Source: Nitrososphaerota archaeon (lineage in GTDB: Archaea; Thermoproteota; Nitrososphaeria; Nitrososphaerales; Nitrosopumilaceae). Taken from it: 19,135 nucleotides of DNA. The position numbers and the translations under genes were made by a program. Location of the stretch: assembly GCA_016126025.1 (NCBI GenBank), contig JAEFDA010000022.1:1-19135 (forward strand), in the 5' to 3' direction. Below the pieces are notes generated by a model that worked only from the letters and a program-made list of their open reading frames with translations, was not told the origin of the DNA and searched no databases. Shown here in pieces: positions 13,164 through 19,135 of the stretch. The number at the start of each line of letters is the position of its first letter. Positions within the stretch are counted from its first letter, which is position 1.

Positions 13164-14816
13164 ATGGGAAGAAAGGCCTTGATAACAAGCGCCCTGCCGT
13201 ATGCCAACGGCGAGATACACTTGGGCCACGCTGCCTCGACGTATCTGCCGGCCGATGCCACCGTCAGGTTTCTCCGGATGATGGGGGTGGAGGCGTACTA
13301 TATCTGCGCCTCCGACGACTTTGGCACCCCGATACTGATACAGTCGGAGCGGGAGAACAAGACGCCCCAAGAATACTCGGCGTACTGGAACCGCCGCGAC
13401 CTGGCCGACTTTGAGGCGCTGGACGTATCGTTCGATATGTTTTACAGTACTAGCTCCCCGGAGAATGTCAAGTTTGCCCAGTATGTCTTTGAGCGGCTAA
13501 ACCAGGCCGGCCACATATACCGCCGCGAAATAATACAGTACTATTGCGAAGCGGATGGAAAATTCCTGCCGGACCGTTACGTCCGCGGCACCTGCCCCAA
13601 ATGCGGCGCCGAGGACCAGTATTCGGATCTGTGCGAAAAGTGCAGCAGCATTCCGGACGACATACTGGACGCGCGGTGCGCCCTGTGCGGCGCGCCCCCC
13701 GTCAAGCGGCCCACGACGCACTACTTTTTCAGGCTGAGCTCGTTTGCCGGCCCACTGAGCGACTGGCTGGACTCCAGCCCGAACCTGCAGAAGGACGTAA
13801 AAAACTACGTGCGCAGCTGGATAAAGTCCGGCCTGGAGGACTGGGACATAACCCGGGACATCCCCTGGGGGGTGCCCATACCACTGGAGGAGGCCGCCGG
13901 AAAGGTGCTGTATGGATGGTTCGACAACCACCTGGCGTACATATCCACCGCGCTAAAGTTTCTGGAGGCGCGGGGAATGGACGGCCAGGAATTCTGGAAC
14001 TCGGCTGACATTTACCACTTTATCGGCAAGGATATCGTGTACCACCACTACCTGCTGTTGCCCGCCGTGCGGATGGGTTTGGAGTCCGAGTACAAGCTCC
14101 CCGACTACCTGCCCACCCGGGGGCACCTCACGCTGCAGTCCAAAAAAATATCCAAAGGCCGCAACTGGTACATAGGCCTCCGGGACTTTCTGGGGGAGTA
14201 CCCGGCCGACTACCTGCGGTACTACCTGCTGTCGATCACGTCGTACTCGCAAGATGATCTCAATTTTGACTGGGACGACTTTGCGACGCGCATAAATTCG
14301 GAGCTCATCGGAAACCTGGGGAACTTCGTGAACCGATCCCTGGGGTTCACTGCAAAGTCTTTTGGCGGGGTGGTTCCCGAACCGGACGGAACGGATGCCG
14401 ACGACCAGGCGGCCCGCCTGCGCATATCGAGTCTTGCCGAGTCGGTGGGCTCGCAGATGACATCCAACCACATAGACCGGGCCGTAAGGCGGCTGATGGA
14501 GTTTTCCGCGTTCTTCAACCAGTATTTTCAGCGCAAGGAGCCCTGGAGAGGGGGCCCGGGGACGGCCTCGTGCATATACTATTCGGTAAACGCCACATAT
14601 AGTATAGCCGTCGCACTGTGTCCGTTCCTGCCAGGATCCGCCTCCAAGATGTGGACGCAGCTGGGGCTGGAGGGGGCCGTCTCTGACATGCCTTGGGACT
14701 CTGCGTCGGAGCTGGGAATCAGGCCGGGGCACCGGCTCGGCAAGATATATCCAATATTTGCAAAGGTCGAGCGGGCCGGGATAGAGAAGCAGAAGGCGCG
14801 GCTCGGGAAACATTGA
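13164..14816 (+). CDS. metG: Methionyl-tRNA synthetase
   Basis: Charges tRNA-Met with methionine. The 550 residues contain the class I signatures HLGH (19-22) and KKISKG (327-332, the KMSKS loop). The connective-peptide insertion has zinc-knuckle cysteines: CPKC (144-147), CEKC, and CALC further on. Other typical segments are WFDNHLAYIST and the helix-bundle anticodon domain (LGNFVNRSLGF). The length fits archaeal enzymes without the C-terminal EMAPII-like tRNA-binding module; none is fused here and no separate one is seen in the window. The ATG lies directly before KALITSALPYANG, the conserved N-terminus. The tRNA-Met at 17759 is a likely substrate. The stop overlaps the start of the hydrolase gene. 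Confidence 0.97.
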   Translation: MGRKALITSALPYANGEIHLGHAASTYLPADATVRFLRMMGVEAYYICASDDFGTPILIQSERENKTPQEYSAYWNRRDLADFEALDVSFDMFYSTSSPENVKFAQYVFERLNQAGHIYRREIIQYYCEADGKFLPDRYVRGTCPKCGAEDQYSDLCEKCSSIPDDILDARCALCGAPPVKRPTTHYFFRLSSFAGPLSDWLDSSPNLQKDVKNYVRSWIKSGLEDWDITRDIPWGVPIPLEEAAGKVLYGWFDNHLAYISTALKFLEARGMDGQEFWNSADIYHFIGKDIVYHHYLLLPAVRMGLESEYKLPDYLPTRGHLTLQSKKISKGRNWYIGLRDFLGEYPADYLRYYLLSITSYSQDDLNFDWDDFATRINSELIGNLGNFVNRSLGFTAKSFGGVVPEPDGTDADDQAARLRISSLAESVGSQMTSNHIDRAVRRLMEFSAFFNQYFQRKEPWRGGPGTASCIYYSVNATYSIAVALCPFLPGSASKMWTQLGLEGAVSDMPWDSASELGIRPGHRLGKIYPIFAKVERAGIEKQKARLGKH

Positions 14817-15559
14817 GTTCGTCTGGTGTAGTGGGACGCGTCACCACCCGGGGATATTATGACCGGCGCACCGGCGGGGTCCTGCGTGCCCGCCGCTACT
14901 CGGTGTACCCGCCAAACCTGCTCGGTATGCTGGCCGGTTCGCCTGAGATATCCATAATGGTGCACGGCATGCGCAACGACAGCGCCGGCGCCGCATCCAA
15001 GGTGAGCATCGCCTCCGAGCGGCTGGCATATCTGGGGTATGTGCATCCGGTGATAGGGTTCAGCTACGACTCTGACGTCGTGGGGGCCCACCTGCGGCGC
15101 GGCCATGTGAGGGCGCTGGGGGTGGCCCGCGCGATAGCCGAGAAGAACGGCTTTCACCTGGCGGCGTTTCTGGAGGATTTTGCGCGGAGCCACGGCATCA
15201 CAATACGCCTCCTGGGGCACTCGCTGGGCTCGGAGGTAATAGTTTCTGCCGTCCGCCACCTGCGCAAAGGTGGCCACGCCCCACCGATAAGATCGGTGCA
15301 CCTCTTTGCAGCCTCGGCGACTAGGGCGGAGATGGCCTCGGCGCGGCACATGCTGAATGAGGCCGTATCCGATGTCATAAAGAACTATTACCATGAGGGC
15401 GACGAGGAGCTGGCCCGGGGCCACGACTCGGGGCTGAATCCATACCCTGCGGGCCTGTGCGGGACGGGCTTTGACGACGAAAAATTCCAGAATATTCCCG
15501 TTGCCCCGGAGAACCACCGGTTTGCCAGCTATGCGGCCGTCTTGGAATCGTTTCCCTAG
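14813..15559 (+). CDS. Alpha/beta-hydrolase, possible esterase or lipase
   Basis: The 248-residue product has the alpha/beta-hydrolase core: an early strand SIMVHGMRND (about 47-56) with an HG oxyanion-type turn, FSYDSD (83-88), the nucleophile elbow LGHSLGSE (134-141) with Ser137, and a late NHRFASY with His235 as candidate catalytic base. It resembles the DUF726/DUF900-like group of hydrolases with unknown substrates. It has no signal peptide, so it is probably cytoplasmic. The proposed TTG start (14813) overlaps the metG stop as TTGA; a GTG at 14831 is the alternative. It is co-transcribed with metG, but a functional link is not evident. An AT-rich tract (15560-15571) follows the stop. Confidence 0.75.
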   Translation: MSSSGVVGRVTTRGYYDRRTGGVLRARRYSVYPPNLLGMLAGSPEISIMVHGMRNDSAGAASKVSIASERLAYLGYVHPVIGFSYDSDVVGAHLRRGHVRALGVARAIAEKNGFHLAAFLEDFARSHGITIRLLGHSLGSEVIVSAVRHLRKGGHAPPIRSVHLFAASATRAEMASARHMLNEAVSDVIKNYYHEGDEELARGHDSGLNPYPAGLCGTGFDDEKFQNIPVAPENHRFASYAAVLESFP

Positions 15560-15970
15560 ATATTATTTTACACTCTGGCGCGGATCGGAGTGTGTATGCC
15601 GCATTCCGGCTTGGAATGAATATGGCGTGGATGCGCCGGCTGCGATATCGTAGGGGATAAAAAACCAATACAGCTTGCAGGTACAGACTGTGCATGCGTC
15701 TAAATGTGGCGCGCCCTTGCCGGTGCGCCATAAATGAAAATCCGGAATTGTGGATTATACGGCCAGGCGCAAGAGGTGGCACTGGAAGATCGGTACAGGA
15801 ATCGTCCTTGAGAGGTGTGTTCTACACGTTGGAAAATATGCATAATTAACTGCATTCTTGGCCGTTCATATGATTTGCAGGCCGTAGCTGATCATGTCTA
15901 GCGTGCCGCCCAACCGGCCTGGTTGGAGGCGCCGCCATGATCCTGAATATGTTCGGCCTGCTCTTGAAAT
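15560..15970. other. Intergenic region with two hairpins
   Basis: No gene was found in about 410 bp. An AT-rich tract just after the hydrolase stop may terminate transcription. Two perfect 6-bp hairpins are present: TGGCGC/GCGCCA (15707-15712 and 15725-15730, 12-base loop) and CCAACC/GGTTGG (15910-15915 and 15921-15926, 5-base loop). The sequence is less GC-rich than its surroundings. The right end is the promoter of the spondin-like gene. A long upstream region may hold regulatory sites for that secreted protein, but none can be named. Confidence 0.5.
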
Positions 15971-15971
15971 A

Positions 15972-15980
15972 TTTAATATA
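15972..15980 (+). promoter_or_regulatory. TATA box of the spondin-like gene
   Basis: TTTAATATA within an AT-rich run (15967-15981). Its centre is 31 nt before the ATG at 16007 and 22 nt before a TTG at 15998. A start site about 26 nt downstream would fall between them, which favours the ATG. Confidence 0.65.
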
Positions 15981-16006
15981 ATGCGGCGGGCCGACTTTTG
16001 CTTGAA

Positions 16007-17512
16007 ATGGAACCGGATGGATTTGGGAGCCGCCTCATACTGTGCATGACGGCTGCGGTACTGGCGGCTATGTGGGCGATCCCCGCCGAGGGCCTTGAGG
16101 CGGCGGATGCGGCAGGCGGCATCGCGCCGCCGTCAGCCTTAGAGGTGGCTACAGCCGGAGCCCTGACAGATGCCACATACGTGGGCAGCGACACGACGCC
16201 CACGGTATCGGTGACGGTGGCAGAGGCGGGCGGTACGGTCACGCTGTACTCCGACCACATGTGCTCTGACCCCATCAGTGCTCCGGTGGGCGTGATTGGT
16301 GCCGGCAGCCCGTACGTGGTGGACGTGGAGGTTGATCCCGGCTTGGCGGTGGGCCTGCATACCATACATGCCCGGCACACCGTGTCGCAGCAGTCGTCAG
16401 AATGCTCCTCGGAGAGGGCCATGTATAGGGTGATCCCCCCCATGACGGCCACATACCGCATCACGTTCACCGGTGCGTTCACCACCGACGCGCTGGCTCC
16501 GGGCGTGAACGTGCCCCGCGGCGCGCACTTTACCACGCTGATAGGCGCCGTACACAACAGCGGCGTGACCTTCTGGGAGCGCGGCGGCATGGCCAGCGAG
16601 GGCACCGAGATCATGGCCGAGACGGGCCGCACCGGAGTGTTGCGGTCTGAGGTTGTTGCGTCCCGCCCGGACGCCTCCGAAACGATAGAGCGGCCGCTTG
16701 TCTCGGGCGGCACGCCCGTGGCGGGCTTTGATATTGTGGTGTCCGGCGGGCACGCCTCGGTGACGCTGGCATCGATGGTGGCCCCCAGTCCGGACTGGTT
16801 TGTGGGCGTGTCGGGGCTGCCGCTGCTCGGCGCCGATGGCGCATGGATACACCATGGAAGTGCGGAACTGTTCCCGTATGACGCGGGGACCGAGGACGGC
16901 GGCGAGTTCTCCCTCAACAACGGCGCCACCGTCCCGCACCAGGCCATAACGAGCCTGCGCAACACCGGCAAGTTCTCTGGCGGACCCATTGCCATTCTGC
17001 AGTTTGAGCGCGTTGCGTTGGCCAGCAACCTTGCGCAGGCGAGCGGACCGGGCGCCCTCTTCTTGGGCCACAATCCGGACGTGGCGGCGCAGGGATTCCG
17101 TACCGGCCCCAACCCCGGCGGATATGTGCTGCACAGCGTGACCGCGTCGTTCGGCGACAAGGCCGGCTCGCCGGGAGACCTCCGGGTGCGCATATACGCC
17201 GATGACGCCGGCTCGCCGGGCATGCCGGTGGGCGCGCTCAACGGAAGCAACCCCGATGCCGCGGGCCTTTACACATTCACCGCCGAGGGCGGCATTCCCC
17301 TTGGCGCCGACACAGACTACCATGTGGTGTTTGACGTGGCAGACTACACTCCGGGAAGCGCGTACCGGCTCATGTTCACCGGCAGCGACAATGAGGACTC
17401 CGGAGCCGCGCCCGGGTGGTCCATCGCCGACACGCTGCTGGGCCATGTCCACCATTCCAACAGGGACAACTCTTGGAAGATCAGCATCCAGGGCGAGGCG
17501 GCGGCCCCGTAG
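16007..17512 (+). CDS. Secreted protein with spondin-N-like domain
   Basis: Predicted secreted protein of 501 residues. A signal peptide covers about 1-32 (hydrophobic core LILCMTAAVLAAMWAI). Residues about 45-135 resemble an Ig-like beta domain (TPTVSVTVAEAGGTVTLYSD) with two Cys that may pair (Cys86, Cys133). Residues about 147-336 match the spondin-N pattern: YRITFTGAF, HFTTLIGAVHN, the SPDWFVGVSGL segment, and YDAGTEDGGEF, the counterpart of the conserved DAGTDSG-type acidic loop. Residues about 345-501 form a second beta module (GFRTGPNPGGYVLHSVTASF, LRVRIYADDAGSPG) seen in other secreted proteins. There is no C-terminal anchor. Spondin domains occur in animal matrix proteins and some marine bacteria. 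The start could be TTG 15998 instead. The binding partner is unknown. Confidence 0.75.
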   Translation: MEPDGFGSRLILCMTAAVLAAMWAIPAEGLEAADAAGGIAPPSALEVATAGALTDATYVGSDTTPTVSVTVAEAGGTVTLYSDHMCSDPISAPVGVIGAGSPYVVDVEVDPGLAVGLHTIHARHTVSQQSSECSSERAMYRVIPPMTATYRITFTGAFTTDALAPGVNVPRGAHFTTLIGAVHNSGVTFWERGGMASEGTEIMAETGRTGVLRSEVVASRPDASETIERPLVSGGTPVAGFDIVVSGGHASVTLASMVAPSPDWFVGVSGLPLLGADGAWIHHGSAELFPYDAGTEDGGEFSLNNGATVPHQAITSLRNTGKFSGGPIAILQFERVALASNLAQASGPGALFLGHNPDVAAQGFRTGPNPGGYVLHSVTASFGDKAGSPGDLRVRIYADDAGSPGMPVGALNGSNPDAAGLYTFTAEGGIPLGADTDYHVVFDVADYTPGSAYRLMFTGSDNEDSGAAPGWSIADTLLGHVHHSNRDNSWKISIQGEAAAP

Positions 17513-17726
17513 GCGCTGCAGGCCCCGGAGTGGGCGGCACGGTTCTGCTGCAGGGTCGGTCGGCAACCGCTTCCATATGCGTGGGCCGCCAAGAGCCGGG
17601 GACATGTCGGGCGCGCCGTAGACCGTGGCGTAGTATGGCGTGGCGCGCCCAGGTACACTGGCCGGCGCCCCAGATGCTGCGCCGTATGCGTTCCCCCATT
17701 TCTTGGCAGTATGGCAAAAAAGAATG

Positions 17727-17735
17727 CTTTAATTT
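17727..17735 (+). promoter_or_regulatory. TATA box of tRNA-Met
   Basis: CTTTAATTT is centred 28 nt before the first base of the tRNA. The 214 bp between the spondin-like gene and this box hold nothing else I can support. Confidence 0.55.
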
Positions 17736-17758
17736 CCCTGCGGCCGGACGAGTCCCGT

Positions 17759-17867
17759 GCCGGGGTAGCTCAGCCTGGTTAGAGTGCCAGTTTGGCGTAC
17801 GGGGCCCGACCTTCCAAAGGCAAGACTCATAATCTGGAGGTCGCGGGTTCGAAACCCGCCCCCGGCA
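17759..17867 (+). tRNA. Elongator tRNA-Met (CAU) with intron in the anticodon stem
   Basis: The exons are 17759-17790 and 17825-17867, 75 nt after splicing. The acceptor stem GCCGGGG pairs with CCCCGGC. The D stem is GCTC/GAGT and the T arm GCGGG-TTCGAAA-CCCGC; the discriminator is A, and CCA is not encoded. Only after removal of 34 bases does the anticodon arm form (CCAGA-CTCATAA-TCTGG), giving anticodon CAT. The stem lacks the GGG/CCC pairs of initiators, so elongator Met is the best reading; a tRNA-Ile with a modified CAU anticodon is the less likely alternative. The intron sits between positions 30 and 31, not the usual 37/38. Confidence 0.93.
17791..17824 (+). other. 34-nt archaeal tRNA intron, position 30/31
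   Basis: A bulge-helix-bulge can be drawn. The outer pairs are GAG (17782-17784) with CTC (17826-17828). The central four-base helix is TGCC (17785-17788) with GGCA (17819-17822). The bulges are AG|T and AG|A, each cut after the second base. An inner stem TTGG/CCAA closes the intron. The predicted cuts agree exactly with the exon ends needed for a normal anticodon arm. Confidence 0.9.
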
Positions 17868-17957
17868 TTACCTCCTCTCTCCTATTATCAGGTCCACCAT
17901 GTACCGCACGGCGGTACGGGGCGATATGCGTATCTCCCAGGGTATGGACGCTATACC

Positions 17958-18200
17958 GTGCATTTTTGGTTCCAAAACGACGGTCCGGCGGCAGCGCACT
18001 TGGTCCTGGAGAGCGATGCGGGGGCGACCACGGGAGTGGTGGGCCTGCCCGAGGACCGGCAGCGGCTCGTCGAGAAGGCGGCTTGGGGGCACGTAAACGC
18101 CGGTCCGCAGGGCGGACCGGGCATCCTTGTACCGTGGCTGCTACATTGCGGCGTAGCAGCGGCATGGGGGCGCGGGGAATGCCGACGACACCGGGACTAG
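17958..18200 (+). CDS. Doubtful ORF or gene remnant after tRNA-Met
   Basis: From a GTG at 17958 an 80-residue frame reads MHFWFQNDGPAAAHLVLESD and continues with GVVGLPEDRQRLVEKAAWGH. The first 50 residues look protein-like and have GC-rich third positions as in real genes here. The rest becomes irregular, and the region contains two strong hairpins. There is no TATA box at the right distance and no recognisable family. It may be a decayed gene fragment or chance. Confidence 0.2.
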   Translation: MHFWFQNDGPAAAHLVLESDAGATTGVVGLPEDRQRLVEKAAWGHVNAGPQGGPGILVPWLLHCGVAAAWGRGECRRHRD

Positions 18201-18258
18201 GCTACGGCCGGTCCACGCCGTCGTGTCTACGACGCTGTCAGAGGGCGGTCTTTGCCCT
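18100..18258 (+). other. Cluster of four hairpins
   Basis: Four inverted repeats follow each other within 160 bp: CCGGTCCGC-AGG-GCGGACCGG (18100-18120, 9 bp), GCTGCTAC-ATTGCGGC-GTAGCAGC (18137-18160, 8 bp), CGTCG/CGACG (18219-18234) and AGGGC/GCCCT (18242-18258). The first two are perfect. They may belong to a structured RNA, a processing or terminator region after tRNA-Met, or a remnant of a mobile element. Confidence 0.45.
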
Positions 18259-19016
18259 GCGCTCCCCGCCGTTAGCCGCCCGCCTGATCGGCGTTGGAAG
18301 GAGTCTGAGAGGCGGCTTGACAACCATGTTTTTAGGCCGATCAAGCAAAGCAGGGGTCTGGCTATCGAATGCTACGGTTCGTACTGTCCATCACGGGTGG
18401 TGAGCCGGGTGGGATACGTACCTAACCGGGGATTTTTTAGGTTCTAGGGTGCCGCCTGCTGCCGGATGTAGCGTCCGAATTGTGATGCCGGATGACGCAA
18501 CGGCGGCTGTTCTGTCGAATCGGCGGTGTCGGTGGATGTGCCGTATCCCACGCCGGCAGGAATACTCTAGAGGCCGTGGCCGAGCATATGTGCGGCTGCG
18601 GTATGACGGTGGCCTGGGACTTGCATACTGTCGGGCGCGGCCCGGGATGTTCTGGACCACATCATTGAAACACTGTTCGTGTAAAGCATCATGCAGATCC
18701 ATCCGGCAGTCCCCGCAGCGGGTCCCTCCGCAGTTTGGTTGGCGGGGCCCCCTTAGAAGGAGAACGATCCGCAACAAAGAATTTTTGGACCTGCCCGGGA
18801 GGATCACACCATGACCAAGAAGCGATGGACTAGACATGATTCGCAATTAGCCGTAGGCTGCCCTCCAGCCCGCCTCCGGTCTAATTTGGGGCATCTAGGG
18901 GCCATAGACAGGCCGGAACGGCCCGGGCAGCCGCGTCCGTGTCCGGACAACATGGTAATATCTCGGGGGCGTGGGCGTCGATATGGTAAAGTAGTTGTGA
19001 TCGAGTCTCCAGAGGC
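18201..19016. other. Gene-poor region before a transposase
   Basis: I find no supportable gene in about 800 bp. Frames on both strands have irregular, Arg/Cys-rich composition typical of non-coding GC-rich DNA. An imperfect inverted repeat, 10 of 11 bases, lies at 18282-18292 (GCCTGATCGGC) and 18336-18346 (GCCGATCAAGC), 43 bp apart. T-rich tracts occur at 18329-18333 and 18433-18439. The position beside a transposase suggests degraded mobile-element or pseudogene DNA. Confidence 0.45.
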
Positions 19017-19135
19017 ATGCTGACCTACGAGAAGGCTCGGCGGAGCTCCAAGATATTCAAGGCCATAGCAGGCATGTCGCCCCAGCAGTTTGATTCGCTG
19101 TACGCGGAGGTTGCCAAGCTATACGGCGAGGCCGA
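19017..19135 (+). CDS. IS5/DDE-type transposase, N-terminus only
   Basis: The last 119 bases encode MLTYEKARRSSKIFKAIAGM followed by SPQQFDSLYAEVAKLYGEA, and run off the window. The pattern (LTYEK, a short basic stretch, F-x-x-IAGMSPQQFDSLY) matches the helix-turn-helix segment found at the N-terminus of IS5-group DDE transposases, in which TGLS-x-x-EFD-x-L is characteristic. The catalytic DDE residues would lie beyond the edge, so activity cannot be judged. An ATATGGTA at 18981-18988 lies about 32 nt upstream as a weak TATA candidate. I could not identify the left terminal inverted repeat without the right end. Family assignment is likely; the exact IS family is uncertain. Confidence 0.65.
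   Translation, partial: MLTYEKARRSSKIFKAIAGMSPQQFDSLYAEVAKLYGEA

Noticed and set aside
13086..13370. Long N-terminal extension of NMNAT
   Set aside because: It overlaps metG on the other strand and the divergent promoters; the family starts at the RGLVMGRFQP strand.
17711..17782. Short ATG frame beginning MAKKNALISL before tRNA-Met
   Set aside because: It runs into the tRNA and overlaps the tRNA promoter; 23 codons, no independent support.
17827..18165. 112-residue minus-strand frame ending in PGAGFEPATSRL
   Set aside because: The ending is the reverse translation of the tRNA-Met T arm, a well-known artefact in databases. The rest is Arg/Pro-rich with no start signal.
18811..19023. 70-residue frame with a GGAGGA-like site before its ATG
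   Set aside because: The product has no family-like features and overlaps the transposase start; the purine run may be chance in GC-rich DNA.

Overview
The window reads as chromosomal DNA of a high-GC member of the Nitrososphaerota (Thaumarchaeota), most like the sponge-associated Cenarchaeum lineage. The domain Archaea is well supported: a complete archaeal-type aromatic pathway (aldolase-type first enzyme, 3-dehydroquinate synthase II, GHMP-type shikimate kinase), an archaeal FEN1 and an archaeal NMN adenylyltransferase are present. So are A/T-rich TATA-like boxes about 23-31 nt upstream of many start codons (leaderless mRNAs), and a tRNA with a bulge-helix-bulge intron at a non-canonical position. 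The genus is inferred from GC content and gene flavour, not proven.

Layout. 1-816 is the 3' part of a Pro/Ala-rich repeat protein, convergent with a PrxQ/BCP peroxiredoxin (831-1289, minus). 1567-6946 is a tight six-gene operon that converts aspartate semialdehyde plus a deoxy-keto sugar phosphate to EPSP: aroA', aroB', aroD, aroE, aroK, aroA. Chorismate synthase is not in it. 7249-8796 encodes a secreted or lipid-anchored protein with a PKD-like domain and eleven nearly identical 25-residue BspA/DUF285 repeats. MsrB (9101-9496) and FEN1 (9493-10512, minus) converge with overlapping stop codons.

10600-12560 is a run of small genes: tRNA-Ser(CGA), a 26-codon candidate gene, a two-helix membrane protein, a small zinc-finger protein, an NTF2-like protein and a 39-residue zinc ribbon. 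Between two of these lies a sequence that looks like the 5' half of a second tRNA-Ser. NMN adenylyltransferase (minus) and methionyl-tRNA synthetase (plus) diverge from a 78-bp promoter region. An alpha/beta hydrolase is coupled to metG by a TTGA overlap.

16007-17512 is a secreted three-module protein whose middle is a spondin-N-like domain, striking for a possible animal symbiont. It is followed by tRNA-Met(CAU), whose 34-nt intron splits the anticodon stem. From 17868 to 19016 the sequence is gene-poor, with a cluster of hairpins, and the window ends in the first 39 codons of an IS5/DDE-type transposase.

I found no clear new multi-gene system. The best leads are the isolated 5' tRNA half with its own possible promoter, the spondin-like and DUF285 surface proteins, the hairpin cluster after tRNA-Met, and the uncatalogued small zinc ribbon.
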